Source of the DNA: Campylobacter gracilis | GTDB taxonomy: Bacteria; Campylobacterota; Campylobacteria; Campylobacterales; Campylobacteraceae | Assembly (NCBI RefSeq): GCF_018374135.1 | Contig: NZ_JAHAFS010000006.1 | Location: 1 to 64,000 of the forward strand | Reading direction: 5' to 3' | DNA: 64,000 nt | Part shown: piece after piece, positions 26,200 to 35,509 of the stretch | Position numbering within the stretch: the first letter of the stretch is position 1 | How the letters are laid out: each line of letters opens with the position of its first letter | The notes under the pieces: model-generated | Seen by the model: the letters and a program-made list of their open reading frames with translations, nothing else | Told to the model about the DNA's origin: nothing | Databases searched by the model: none | Made by a program: the position numbers and the translations under genes

Positions 26200-26757
26200 A
26201 TGATACTGATCGCAGGACTTGGGAATCCTGCTCAGAAATACGCAGAGACCAGACATAACGTCGGTTTTATGCTAATTGACGAAATTTTAAAGACGGGTGG
26301 CTTTAGTGAGCTCGGCTCGTCTAAATTCCAAGGCGAGCTTTTTAAAAAGGGCTCGCTGCTTCTTTTAAAACCCCAAACTTTTATGAACTTAAGCGGCAAC
26401 TCCGTAAAGGCAGTGAACGATTTTTATAAGCCCGAGCGCATCATCATAGTGCACGACGATATAGATTTGGATCTGGGCGCCGTTAAATTTAAAAAAGGCG
26501 GCAGTAGCGGCGGGCACAACGGCATCAAATCGATCGACGCGCTAATCGGTGCAGATTACGAGCGCGTGCGTATCGGCGTGGGCAAAAAACAGCAAGGGCA
26601 GGATGCGGCAAATTTCGTGCTCGGAAATTTTAACGAAAGCGAGCGCGAGAAGCTAAGCGAAATTTTACCCTATGTCGCGCGCGCGGTAGAAGAGCTCATT
26701 TGCTCGGATATAGAGCAGATCGCGCAAAAATTTACGATTAAAAAGGCTAGGGTGTGA
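26200..26757 (+). CDS. pth: Peptidyl-tRNA hydrolase
   Basis: Pth frees tRNA from prematurely released peptidyl-tRNA. The 185-aa protein has LIAGLGNPAQKYAETRHNVGF with the catalytic His, LKPQTFMNLSGNSV with the conserved Asn, and IIVHDDIDLDLG with the catalytic Asp. It lies eight bases after rplY and overlaps the lptG GTG start by four bases. Confidence 0.95.
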   Translation: MILIAGLGNPAQKYAETRHNVGFMLIDEILKTGGFSELGSSKFQGELFKKGSLLLLKPQTFMNLSGNSVKAVNDFYKPERIIIVHDDIDLDLGAVKFKKGGSSGGHNGIKSIDALIGADYERVRIGVGKKQQGQDAANFVLGNFNESEREKLSEILPYVARAVEELICSDIEQIAQKFTIKKARV

Positions 26758-27800
26758 AGTTATACGTAAAATACGCGGCTCTTTCTTATCTGAAGTATTT
26801 TTTTATCCTGCTAATAGCCCTTGAGTGCTTTTATGTAGGCATCGATGTGCTTACCAATCTCAAAGATTTTCCCTCAAGCGCGAATACCGCTCTTTTGTAT
26901 ATCGCTCTAACCGCAGCGGTCGCGCTTAGCTACACGCTGCCGCTAAGTCTTATTTTTGCGCTTATTTTGATGGGTTTTAATATGATCCGTAGCAACGAGC
27001 TGGTGAGCTTTTATGCGCTTGGAGTTAGCAAAAACGCCCTGATAATCCCTCCATTTTTGATCGCACTTGCGATTACTGCGGGCTTTATAGCTTTAAATTC
27101 CACCTCGTTTGCATACGCGCTAAAATTTCAAAAGAATTTAACCGATTTATCGCCTACGGGGGGAGATATGTTTTTGAAATTTGAGGGTAAATATATCTAT
27201 ATCAAAGCTCTAAACGGCAAAAACGCAAATGATATAACGATCTTTAATATAGGGGATAACTCCGTTGCTTCACGCTCGCACGCAAGCTTTGGCGAATACG
27301 CAGGCAAAATTTGGCATCTGCGCGATGTAAATACCACGACTTTACCAGCGCAGCTTAAGCTTGGAGGAAGTGGATTAAGAAGTGAGTTTAGCGCGCAGAG
27401 CGAGGCGCTTAAGGGCTTTGATCCAAGCTCAATTGCGAGTGTTTATGATACGAGTAATGTATATTCGATCAGGGATGCTTTGCGTTCGATCCGCACCTTT
27501 TCGCATCAAGGCGTGAATATCTCCACCATAAAAGCAAGCCTTTATAATATGCTTTTCTTCCCGCTATTTGCGCCTCTGATGGTTTTGATACTTTATTATT
27601 ATCTGCCGGTTACGGGGCGATTTTTCAACCTCGCGCTGATGAGCTTCGGCTTTTTCATCGTCACGCTGTGTGCGTGGGGGGTATTTTTCGTGCTGATCCG
27701 CTTCTCTCTAAACGGCGTAATCGTCCCCGAGCTCGGCGTCATAGCACCGATAGCCGCGCTGTTTTGCTTCGCCTCCTTTTTGGTTTTTAAGCATCGTTAA
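26754..27800 (+). CDS. LPS export permease, LptF/LptG family
   Basis: This 348-aa inner-membrane protein has six predicted helices, three at each end (about 13-30, 46-72, 95-115, then 262-285, 290-310, 318-340), around a periplasmic beta-jellyroll domain. This is the layout of LptF/LptG, which with LptB extracts lipopolysaccharide for transport. GTG start at 26754 overlaps the pth stop. Family is clear; whether it is LptF or LptG cannot be settled by eye, though its neighbours match the C. jejuni gene often called lptG. Confidence 0.88.
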   Translation: MKLYVKYAALSYLKYFFILLIALECFYVGIDVLTNLKDFPSSANTALLYIALTAAVALSYTLPLSLIFALILMGFNMIRSNELVSFYALGVSKNALIIPPFLIALAITAGFIALNSTSFAYALKFQKNLTDLSPTGGDMFLKFEGKYIYIKALNGKNANDITIFNIGDNSVASRSHASFGEYAGKIWHLRDVNTTTLPAQLKLGGSGLRSEFSAQSEALKGFDPSSIASVYDTSNVYSIRDALRSIRTFSHQGVNISTIKASLYNMLFFPLFAPLMVLILYYYLPVTGRFFNLALMSFGFFIVTLCAWGVFFVLIRFSLNGVIVPELGVIAPIAALFCFASFLVFKHR

Positions 27801-27845
27801 GCCTTGATTTGTTAGAATGGCGCAAAATTTATCGGTGGAAATTCT

Positions 27846-29159
27846 ATGGATTATTCAAGCTTAGCCCGCAAATACGGCACCCCTTTATACGTTTACGATT
27901 TTAACGAGATACAAAAGAATTTCATGGCACTCAAAGAGGCCTTCGCAGCGCACAAGTCGCTCATTTGCTTCGCGATTAAAGCAAGCTCGAATTTAAGCAT
28001 TTTAAAATTTCTATCGGATCTGGGCAGCGGCTTTGACTGCGTCAGCATCGGCGAGCTGCGCCGCGCTCTGTATATCGGCGCAAAGAGCTATAAGATCATA
28101 TTCTCTGGCGTCGGCAAGCAAGACAGCGAGCTCGAGTTTGCGCTTCAATCGGACATCTTGCTGATAAATTTAGAAAGCGAAGCCGAGATGCTGCGCCTGG
28201 AGCAGATCGCGCAAAAGCTAAATAAGCCCGCTCGCATCAGCATCCGCGTAAATCCGAACGTTGACGCTAAGACCCACCCCTACATCTCCACGGGGCTAAA
28301 TGAGAATAAATTCGGCGTCAGTATCGAGACCGCGCGCAAGATGTATATCTACGCCAAAAAGAGCAAATTTTTAAATCCCGTCGGTATCCACTTTCACATC
28401 GGCAGCCAGCTTACAGACATTTCTCCGATCTGCGACGCCGCAAAAATAGTAAGCGATCTGCTGCGCGAGCTGCGAGCCCTTGAGATCGATATAAAATTTT
28501 TCGACGTGGGCGGCGGCATCGGTATCCGCTACGAGGATGAAAAACAGATCGTGCTCTACGACTACGCGCAAGGAATTCTAAAGAGCCTAAGCGGTCTAGA
28601 CGTCACGATCGTATGCGAGCCGGGGCGCTTCATCACGGGAGCTGCGGGCGTCTTTCTTACCCGCGTGCTTTACGAAAAACAAAACTGCGGCAAGCGCTTC
28701 GTCATCGTTGACGGCGCGATGAACGATCTCATACGCCCGAGCCTCTACGGCGCGCACCACGCCATCAAGATCGTTAGCGCTTCGGAGGGTATAAATTTAA
28801 ACGAACCGGACGCGAGCGAAGTAAATTTAGGCGGCAGAGGCTCGGATCAAATAAACGGTTCGTGTGCAGATCAAAAAAATTTGAGCGGCGCAAATTTAGC
28901 CGCAGCGAGCCTCTGCGACGTCGTGGGACCGATATGCGAAAGCGGCGACTTTTTAGCCAAAGGGGCGAGCTTGCCTAACCTGCAAAGCGGCGATCTGCTC
29001 GCGATCAAAAGCGCCGGCGCCTACGGCTTTTCGATGTCGAGCAACTATAATACCCGCTGTCGCGCTGCCGAGGTCGCGGTTTACGACGGACAGGACCGCC
29101 TAATTAGAAAGCGCGAAAGCTTTGATGATCTAATCGCGCTCGAAAAGGATCTCGTATGA
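27846..29159 (+). CDS. lysA: Diaminopimelate decarboxylase with a short RAATTY-rich insert
   Basis: LysA makes lysine from meso-diaminopimelate with PLP. The PLP lysine is in ICFAIKASSN. HFHIGSQLTD, FDVGGGIGIRYEDE, VCEPGRFITG and GPICESGDFLAKG (substrate Cys-Glu from the other subunit) follow. The length is 437 aa rather than ~400. The extra ~43 residues (DNA about 28783-28912) lie just before DVVGPICESGD and contain four AAATTT words, encoding INL, VNL, KNL and ANL. The stop overlaps the next ORF by four bases. Confidence 0.9.
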   Translation: MDYSSLARKYGTPLYVYDFNEIQKNFMALKEAFAAHKSLICFAIKASSNLSILKFLSDLGSGFDCVSIGELRRALYIGAKSYKIIFSGVGKQDSELEFALQSDILLINLESEAEMLRLEQIAQKLNKPARISIRVNPNVDAKTHPYISTGLNENKFGVSIETARKMYIYAKKSKFLNPVGIHFHIGSQLTDISPICDAAKIVSDLLRELRALEIDIKFFDVGGGIGIRYEDEKQIVLYDYAQGILKSLSGLDVTIVCEPGRFITGAAGVFLTRVLYEKQNCGKRFVIVDGAMNDLIRPSLYGAHHAIKIVSASEGINLNEPDASEVNLGGRGSDQINGSCADQKNLSGANLAAASLCDVVGPICESGDFLAKGASLPNLQSGDLLAIKSAGAYGFSMSSNYNTRCRAAEVAVYDGQDRLIRKRESFDDLIALEKDLV

Positions 29160-29566
29160 TCCGCGCGGCAAGCCGCTTAAAACATGGCGCAATTTTAAAT
29201 TTCAAATCCGAGCGCGCAGCGGTCTTAAATTTTAAACGCACCGCCGATTTAAATTCCGAGCCTGAATGCGCCCCCGCTTTAAATTTCAAATCCGAACAAA
29301 ATGCGCCTGTAAATTTTACGGCAAAACAAAGCCCCGTTTTAAATTTTAATCGCGCCCCTTTAAATTTCAGATCCCGCTGCGACGAATTTTATCGCGCCTT
29401 CTTAGCGCGCGGAAGTTGCGGCACAGCTATCTTAAGCGATAAAATTTTAAGTTCGCGAGGTCAAAATTTCAAAGCGTGCGGCAAAAGAGACGGCGTGAAA
29501 TTTCTAAAATTCGCGCCGAAATTCGCGGGCGAGCAAAAGGAGGGTTGTGATGCAAAACATCGATGA
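29156..29566 (+). CDS. Hypothetical protein built from AAATTT repeats
   Basis: This 136-codon frame is coupled to lysA by ATGA and overlaps the pheA start. The first ~70 residues repeat LNFKSE, LNFKRT, LNFKSE and LNFNRA, because the DNA is an array of TTAAATTTCAAA-like words every 20-45 bp. The rest is basic with no known domain. In C. jejuni this spot between lysA and pheA holds a HAD-like hydrolase; no trace of it is seen. It may be translated because of the coupling, or it may be a spacer that happens to stay open. Confidence 0.4.
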   Translation: MIRAASRLKHGAILNFKSERAAVLNFKRTADLNSEPECAPALNFKSEQNAPVNFTAKQSPVLNFNRAPLNFRSRCDEFYRAFLARGSCGTAILSDKILSSRGQNFKACGKRDGVKFLKFAPKFAGEQKEGCDAKHR

Positions 29567-30626
29567 TCTGCGCGTTTGTATCGACAGGCTGGATGATGAA
29601 ATTTTGCGCCTTATCGACGAGCGCATGGGGTTTGTCAAAAAGATCGGCGAGCTGAAGCAGACCGCGGGCAGCGCGATCTACCGCCCGGAGCGCGAGCGCT
29701 CGATCATCAGCAGGCTGGACGGCGAAAAGGCGCGAAATCTAAGCAAAGAAGCGATCGAGGCGATATTTTTTGAAATTTTCTCGGTTTCGCGAAATTTAGA
29801 AAAGCCGCAGATCGTCGCGTTTTTGGGGCCTTTCGGCACCTATTCGCACCAAGCCGCCAAGAGCCGCTTCGGCGCGGTAAGCTCCTATCTGCCGCTCTCA
29901 AACATCGAGGCGGTCTTTAAGGAGCTTGATAGCGGCGAGGCCAAATACGGCGTCGTGCCGATCGAAAACAACACTGAAGGCGCAGTGGGCGCGACGCTTG
30001 ATTGCTTGCGAAAATACGAGGGCGTCAAGATCGTCGCCGAAATTTATATGGATATCCACCACTGCTTTGCGAGCCACTGCGACGACGTAAGCACGGTGGA
30101 TCAGATATTCTCGCATCCGCAAGGATACAATCAGTGCCTTAAATTTTTAGACGATCACGGCCTTAGCGGCATTAAATTTACCGCGACCAAATCTACCGCG
30201 CTTGCGGCGCAGATGGCAGCTGCCACGCCGCACTCCGCCGCGATCTGCTCCAAGATCGCCGCTGATCTTTACGGCGTGCCGATGATGTTTCAAAAGATCG
30301 AGGACAACTCCGCCAATCGCACGCGATTTTTCGTACTGAGCGACTTTAAAAACCAAAAGAGCGACCGCAACAAAACGAGCATCCTAGCCAAAACCGACGA
30401 CCGCCCGGGCGGACTCGTGGACTTTTTGCAGATGTTTCGCAACGAAGGAATAAATTTAACCAAATTAGAAAGCCGCCCTGTTAAGCTTAGGGATTTTAAA
30501 TGCGTCTTTTATGTCGATTTTGAGGGGCACATCGACGACGAACGCGTGGCGCGCGTTCTGCAAAACGCGCAGAAAAATGGCCACGAAATCACCTGGCTGG
30601 GAAGCTATATAAACGGAGGGGAGTGA
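29550..30626 (+). CDS. pheA: Bifunctional chorismate mutase / prephenate dehydratase
   Basis: PheA converts chorismate to prephenate and then phenylpyruvate for phenylalanine synthesis. It has an AroQ mutase domain at the N-terminus (LRVCIDRLDDEILRLIDERM), the dehydratase domain from IVAFLGPFGTYSHQAA, and a C-terminal ACT regulatory domain (KTDDRPGGLVDFLQMFRNEG, then the ESRP Phe site in LTKLESRPV). I take the ATG at 29550 after AAGGAGGG; a GTG at 29547 is possible. It overlaps hisC. Confidence 0.94.
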   Translation: MQNIDDLRVCIDRLDDEILRLIDERMGFVKKIGELKQTAGSAIYRPERERSIISRLDGEKARNLSKEAIEAIFFEIFSVSRNLEKPQIVAFLGPFGTYSHQAAKSRFGAVSSYLPLSNIEAVFKELDSGEAKYGVVPIENNTEGAVGATLDCLRKYEGVKIVAEIYMDIHHCFASHCDDVSTVDQIFSHPQGYNQCLKFLDDHGLSGIKFTATKSTALAAQMAAATPHSAAICSKIAADLYGVPMMFQKIEDNSANRTRFFVLSDFKNQKSDRNKTSILAKTDDRPGGLVDFLQMFRNEGINLTKLESRPVKLRDFKCVFYVDFEGHIDDERVARVLQNAQKNGHEITWLGSYINGGE

Positions 30627-31735
30627 TGAAATTTAATGAATTTGTAGAAAATCTAAGCAATTACGAAGCGGGCAAGCCGATCGAGCTTGTGGTGCGGGAG
30701 TTTGGTATTCGCAAGCAAGACGTGCTAAAGCTTGCCAGCAACGAAAACCCCTTCGGCACTAGCGAGGCGGTGCAGGAGGCGATCGCGCAAAACGCCGCCT
30801 GTGCGCATCTTTATCCCGATGATTCGATGTATGAACTAAAGGGCGCGCTCGCCTCGAAATTCGGCGTAGAGCCGCAAAATATCATCATCGGCGCGGGCAG
30901 CGATCAGATCATCGAGTTTGCGCTGCACGCCAAGCTCAATTCGCGCCGCGCGATACTGCAAGCGGGCGTCACTTTCGCGATGTACGGCATCTACGCAAGC
31001 CACTGCGAAGCTAAAGTTTACAAAACGAGCGCACAGGAACACGATCTAGCCGAACTTTTAAAAATTTATAACGCGCACAGGGATGAAATTTCGGTCATCT
31101 TTTTGTGCGTGCCGAACAATCCGCTGGGTGAGTGCTTGGATGTGGAGACTGTGTATGAGTTCGCTCGCAGCGTGGATGAGAACACACTTTTAGTGATCGA
31201 TGCCGCATACAACGAATTTGCGGCGTTTAAAGATGAACGCAAGAGGCTTGATCCTAAGCTTTTAATTGGGAATTTTAAAAACGTGCTCTATCTAGGCACC
31301 TTCTCAAAGGTCTACGGCCTAGGCGGCATGCGCGTAGGCTACGGCATCGCGCCGCGGCAAATCATAAGCGCGCTTTATAAGCTGCGACCGCCCTTTAACA
31401 TCACGACGCTAAGCCTCGCAGCGGCGATTGCGGCGCTAAAAGACGAGGCTTTCGTGCAAAAAAGCCTGCAAAACAACGCCGCGCAGATGAGCCGCTTCGA
31501 GGATTTTGCGCGCGAGCGAAATTTGGAATTTATCCCTAGCTACGCAAATTTCATCACGTTCAAACTTAGCCCGCCGCTAGATAGTAGCGAGCTTTGCGAG
31601 CAGCTTCTGCGCCGCGGCATCATCATTCGAAATTTAAAAAGTTACGGGCTAAACGCCGTGCGCATCACGATCGGTACGCCTGAGCAAAACGATCGCGTCT
31701 TTGGCGCGCTGGGAGAGATTTTGAGTGGATATTAA
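30626..31735 (+). CDS. hisC: Histidinol-phosphate aminotransferase
   Basis: HisC is a PLP enzyme in histidine synthesis, often also used for aromatic amino acids, which fits its place after pheA. The ~369-aa protein has LASNENPFGTS, IIIGAGSDQIIEFALHA, CVPNNPLGE and the PLP lysine in GTFSKVYGLGGMRVGYGI. The ATG at 30626 follows GGAGGGG; a GTG at 30623 is also in frame. Its 3' end overlaps dxs, whereas in C. jejuni fliF, fliG and fliH separate hisC and dxs. Confidence 0.93.
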   Translation: MKFNEFVENLSNYEAGKPIELVVREFGIRKQDVLKLASNENPFGTSEAVQEAIAQNAACAHLYPDDSMYELKGALASKFGVEPQNIIIGAGSDQIIEFALHAKLNSRRAILQAGVTFAMYGIYASHCEAKVYKTSAQEHDLAELLKIYNAHRDEISVIFLCVPNNPLGECLDVETVYEFARSVDENTLLVIDAAYNEFAAFKDERKRLDPKLLIGNFKNVLYLGTFSKVYGLGGMRVGYGIAPRQIISALYKLRPPFNITTLSLAAAIAALKDEAFVQKSLQNNAAQMSRFEDFARERNLEFIPSYANFITFKLSPPLDSSELCEQLLRRGIIIRNLKSYGLNAVRITIGTPEQNDRVFGALGEILSGY

Positions 31736-33557
31736 AAATAAAAGCCTAGAGGAGCTACGGGAGCTCTGCACGCAGATCAGGGCGCGCATCATCGAAGTCG
31801 TGAGCAAAAACGGCGGCCATCTAAGCTCAAATATGGGCGCGGTCGAGCTCATCGTGGCGATGCACTACGTATTCGACGTCGCAAGCGATCCGTTTATCTT
31901 CGACGTAAGCCACCAAAGCTACGCGCACAAGCTTCTAACGGATCGCTGGGAGGAGTTCGGCTCGCTTAGGCAGTTCGGCGGTATCAGCGGTTACACGAAG
32001 CCTAGCGAGAGTAAATTTGACTACTTCGTCGCAGGGCACGCCTCGACGTCGATCTCTTTAGCCGTGGGCGCGGCAAAAGCGATAAGCCTAAAGCGCGAAA
32101 ATCGCGTGCCGGTGGTGCTCATCGGCGACGGATCTATGAGCGGCGGCATGACTTATGAGGCAATGAACGAGCTCGGCGATCTGCGCCTGCCCTGCATCAT
32201 CATCCTAAACGATAATAAAATGAGCATCAGCAAGCCTATCGGCGCCTTTAGCAAATACCTAAGCCAAGCGATGGCGGGCGAGACATATCAAAAATTTAAA
32301 TCCCACGTAAGAGAGCTACTATCCCACGCTCCGCAAAGCGCAACATATATGGCAAAGCGCTTTGAAAATTCCTTAAAACTCATCATCCCTGGGATGTATT
32401 TTGAGGAGCTAGGGCTTGATTACATCGGTCCCGTGGACGGGCATAATCTAGAGGATCTAATATCGGCGCTAAAGACGGCAAAAAGCGCGCACAAGCCGGT
32501 CGTCGTGCACGCTCAGACAATCAAAGGCAAAGGATATGACAAGGCGGAGGGCTATTTGGAGAGCTGGCACGGCGTAGGGCCTTTTGACATTCAAAGCGGA
32601 GAATTTAAGAAAAAATCCGCCGCCAAAAGCGCCACGCAAATTTACGCTGAGGCGCTTTTAGGCTTAGCCGCCAAACATGAAAACGTCGTGGGCGTGACTG
32701 CTGCGATGCCAAGCGGCACCGGCATGGATAAGCTGATCGAGAAATTTCCCCACCGCTTCTGGGACGTAGCGATTGCCGAGCCTCACGCGCTAAGCTCGAT
32801 GGCTGCGATGGCGCGCGAGGGTTTTAAGCCGTACGTTACGATATATTCGACCTTCATGCAGCGCGCGTTCGATCAGATCGTTCACGACGCAGCGATTATG
32901 AACTTAAATTTAGTCCTTGCGATGGATCGCGCGGGCATCGTGGGCGAGGACGGCGAGACGCACGAGGGGGTCTTTGACGTGAGCTTCTTAAATGCGATTC
33001 CGAACGTCAGCATGTGCGCGCCGCGGGACGAGGCGAGCTTTAAACGGATCATCGAGTACTCCTACGCGCATGAGGGGGTTTTGGCGATACGCTATCCGCG
33101 CGGAAGCTTTATTTTGGACTGCGACGAGATCGGCGCGTCTGCGGTAGGGCTTGCAAAATCGGTATTTCTAAAGCGCAGCGATAGCGCGCGCGTAGCTCTC
33201 ATCGGCTACGGAAACGGCGCGGGTAGAGCGTATAAAACGGCTGCGGCGCTGGAGGGGCAGATCGAGGCGGACGTCGTAGATCTAGTCTTTGCAAAACCTT
33301 TGGACGCCGAGTTTTTGCGAAATTTAGCTCGCAAGGATAAAATTTGGTACGTCTTTAGCGACAACGCCAAAAAGGGCGGCGTCGGTGAAATTTTAAGCGC
33401 ATTTTTGCAAGAAAATGAAATTTCGGACGTAAAGATCGTGAGCTTCGAATTTGCTGATATCTTTTTACCGCACGGCAAGACCGCCGACGTGGAGCGTAGC
33501 TTGGGCTTGGATATCCAAACTCTAACCGAGCGAATATTAAGTGATAAAAAGTATTAG
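31725..33557 (+). CDS. dxs: 1-deoxy-D-xylulose-5-phosphate synthase
   Basis: Dxs condenses pyruvate and glyceraldehyde-3-P with thiamine diphosphate, the first step of the MEP isoprenoid pathway. The 610-aa protein has SSNMGAVELIVAMHYVF, the ThDP-binding GDGSMSGGMTYEAMNELG with NDNKMSI, then MDRAGIVGEDGETHEGVFD in the pyrimidine domain. GTG start at 31725 lies inside the end of hisC (11-bp overlap). Confidence 0.95.
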   Translation: MDIKNKSLEELRELCTQIRARIIEVVSKNGGHLSSNMGAVELIVAMHYVFDVASDPFIFDVSHQSYAHKLLTDRWEEFGSLRQFGGISGYTKPSESKFDYFVAGHASTSISLAVGAAKAISLKRENRVPVVLIGDGSMSGGMTYEAMNELGDLRLPCIIILNDNKMSISKPIGAFSKYLSQAMAGETYQKFKSHVRELLSHAPQSATYMAKRFENSLKLIIPGMYFEELGLDYIGPVDGHNLEDLISALKTAKSAHKPVVVHAQTIKGKGYDKAEGYLESWHGVGPFDIQSGEFKKKSAAKSATQIYAEALLGLAAKHENVVGVTAAMPSGTGMDKLIEKFPHRFWDVAIAEPHALSSMAAMAREGFKPYVTIYSTFMQRAFDQIVHDAAIMNLNLVLAMDRAGIVGEDGETHEGVFDVSFLNAIPNVSMCAPRDEASFKRIIEYSYAHEGVLAIRYPRGSFILDCDEIGASAVGLAKSVFLKRSDSARVALIGYGNGAGRAYKTAAALEGQIEADVVDLVFAKPLDAEFLRNLARKDKIWYVFSDNAKKGGVGEILSAFLQENEISDVKIVSFEFADIFLPHGKTADVERSLGLDIQTLTERILSDKKY

Positions 33558-33605
33558 TTAATATCAACTTTGTTTAAAGTAAAATTTGATAATATCACTT
33601 TAAAA
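33552..33605 (+). promoter_or_regulatory. Candidate perR control region
   Basis: Between dxs and perR lies an AT-rich 65-bp stretch with the near-palindrome TATTAGTTAATA (33552-33563) and a larger inverted arrangement AAAGT...GATAAT...ACTTT around 33576-33602. PerR autoregulation is known in C. jejuni, so one of these may be a PerR operator or promoter. This is suggestive only. Confidence 0.3.
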
Positions 33606-33622
33606 TTTTTTGAAGGACGAAA

Positions 33623-34033
33623 ATGAGCCACGTAGAACTACTCAAAACTTGCGGTTTGAAAGCAACTCCTCAAAGATTGTGCATCCTAAAGGTGCTCGAT
33701 CGCCACGAGCATCCAAGCATAGAAGCCCTGTATGAGGGGATCAAAGAGGACTATCCGTCCATTTCGCTAGCGACGGTTTATAAAAATCTAAACACCCTGC
33801 TCGACGAAGGCGTCGTAGTCGAGGTCAATGCACCGAATAAAAAGAGCCGCTACGACATCTATCAGATGCCACACATTCACGTCGTCTGCGAAAAATGCGG
33901 CAACGTCACGGATCTTTTCATGGACGATGCCTTTAATAAGGACGTTTTGAAAAACATCGAGCGCAAAGCGGGCAATTTCATCCGCAAGCTAAATATCACG
34001 GCTACGGTTGAAGACTGCGAAAAGTGTAGATAG
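33623..34033 (+). CDS. perR: Peroxide-responsive regulator PerR (Fur family)
   Basis: PerR represses oxidative-stress genes until peroxide oxidises its iron-ligating His residues. The 136-aa Fur-family protein has the winged-helix part (GLKATPQRLCILKVLDRHEHPS, ISLATVYKNLNTL) and two CxxC zinc pairs (CEKCGN at ~91-96 and CEKCR at the end). It matches C. jejuni PerR in wording and in its place after dxs. It has a GAAGGACGAAA ribosome binding site. Fur itself is not in the window. Confidence 0.9.
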   Translation: MSHVELLKTCGLKATPQRLCILKVLDRHEHPSIEALYEGIKEDYPSISLATVYKNLNTLLDEGVVVEVNAPNKKSRYDIYQMPHIHVVCEKCGNVTDLFMDDAFNKDVLKNIERKAGNFIRKLNITATVEDCEKCR

Positions 34034-34081
34034 TTTAAAGAATTTTCTGCTATTATTACCCACTTTATTTTTGGAGCGGGT

Positions 34082-35500
34082 ATGCAAACTAAGCGTAAAT
34101 TTTTATTGAGCGACGATTCGATTCTGCGGACGCTAGAGCGTGCGGGGCTAAAATGTCGCAAGGTAAAGATCGCTTGGTTTTATACTTCGTTCTATCCCGA
34201 AATTTACTACATCCGCCAAAATGACGAATGCTCTTTGCGCCACAGAAAAGAGGATCTCGACAGACAAACTCTAAATTTTAAAATTTCAAAAGATGATTTC
34301 AAAGAGGCTTTAAAAAGCAGGGTTGCCCGCGTCGTGCAAAAAAACCGCTACGGCTTTGCTAACGACGAAGCGGAGTTTTGGTTAGAGCTTTACGGCGGCG
34401 AGCTAAGCACGCTCGTGATTTTACGAGCGAAATTTCAAAGCGAGGCGGCAAGCGCAAATTTTGATTTTGTAAAAACCTTCGGCAGCACCGATTTTTGCGA
34501 GATCACCGACGATTACCGCTACAAAAGCCGCTATCTGGCGCGCTACGGCATCCCGCCGCGCTCGCTTGATTTCGCGCACGCACGCAACGTTTTTAAAAAA
34601 TTTAGCCGAGTTAAATTTCTCGCACCGCCCTATGCGGACAGCGTTAAGCTTGCGCGTTTGGCGCTTGAGTTAGCGTGGACGAGGGCGTGCGCCGCAAAAA
34701 GCGAGTATCAAAAAAACCTCTCCCCCGAAGCTCTTCACGAGCTGCGCGTACAGATTCGTAAATTTAGAGCGGTTTTGAAGCTATCCGCGCCGCTTTTTGA
34801 GGCGGAAAAAAGGGGCGAAATTTTAAAACTGCTCGCAGGATTTATGAGCCGCAGCAATCAGCTGCGGGACCTTCACGTTTTTGCGAAGTTTTTAAAAGCC
34901 GACGACGCGCCTGCGAGCTTTTTGCAGCAGCTAAATCTTATCGCAAAGCGCTCGGAGGATAAAATTTTAGAATTTCTTTTTAGCGCGGAATTTGCAGATT
35001 TAAACGACGCTATTAGCGGCTTTTTAAGCGGCGCGGACGGCATCTACGCGCGCAGCGAATATGAAAAAATTTCAAAAAAGTTCGCATCCGCCCGCCTTTG
35101 CAAGCTGATTAAAAGCTTGCGCGCGGAGCTAAAAAATTTAAAGCAAGGCTCGTCGCTGCAGGCATTTCACGACGCGCGCATAGGGCTAAAGAGGCTACGA
35201 TACGCGCTTGAAATTTTTGCAAGAAGCTTTGATGAAGGCTGCGTCAGGGAGCTTTTTAAGCGCACCAAGGCTGCCTGCGAGGATTTCGGCGCGCTGCAAG
35301 ATATCAGCGTGTGGCAAAATTTCATCGCGATCTATCAAAAAGCAAGCGATAAAAGCGGCGTCGCGTTTGCGTACCTGCTGGCTCTGGACGCTAGACTAAA
35401 CGCCCGCGCAGACGAGCTAACGGAAAAAATCATAAGCGAAAAAGAGGCTCTTTTGCGCGCTCTAAAAAAATCGCTGCGCAAAATCAAAGCATACGAATAA
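34082..35500 (+). CDS. CYTH-CHAD domain protein
   Basis: This 472-aa protein starts with a CYTH (triphosphate tunnel) domain: KRKFLL at 4-9, SLRHRKEDL, and EITDDYRYKSRYLARYG ending near residue 165. After ~200 it has a CHAD helical domain rich in conserved His/Arg (LHELRVQIRKFRAVLKL, RSNQLRDLHVFAKFL, FHDARIGLKRLRYALEIF). CHAD domains bind polyphosphate, and CYTH domains hydrolyse triphosphates, so a role in polyphosphate or triphosphate metabolism is likely. It sits between perR and ubiE; C. jejuni has an unrelated gene there. Confidence 0.85.
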   Translation: MQTKRKFLLSDDSILRTLERAGLKCRKVKIAWFYTSFYPEIYYIRQNDECSLRHRKEDLDRQTLNFKISKDDFKEALKSRVARVVQKNRYGFANDEAEFWLELYGGELSTLVILRAKFQSEAASANFDFVKTFGSTDFCEITDDYRYKSRYLARYGIPPRSLDFAHARNVFKKFSRVKFLAPPYADSVKLARLALELAWTRACAAKSEYQKNLSPEALHELRVQIRKFRAVLKLSAPLFEAEKRGEILKLLAGFMSRSNQLRDLHVFAKFLKADDAPASFLQQLNLIAKRSEDKILEFLFSAEFADLNDAISGFLSGADGIYARSEYEKISKKFASARLCKLIKSLRAELKNLKQGSSLQAFHDARIGLKRLRYALEIFARSFDEGCVRELFKRTKAACEDFGALQDISVWQNFIAIYQKASDKSGVAFAYLLALDARLNARADELTEKIISEKEALLRALKKSLRKIKAYE

Positions 35501-35509
35501 GGAAAGCCC

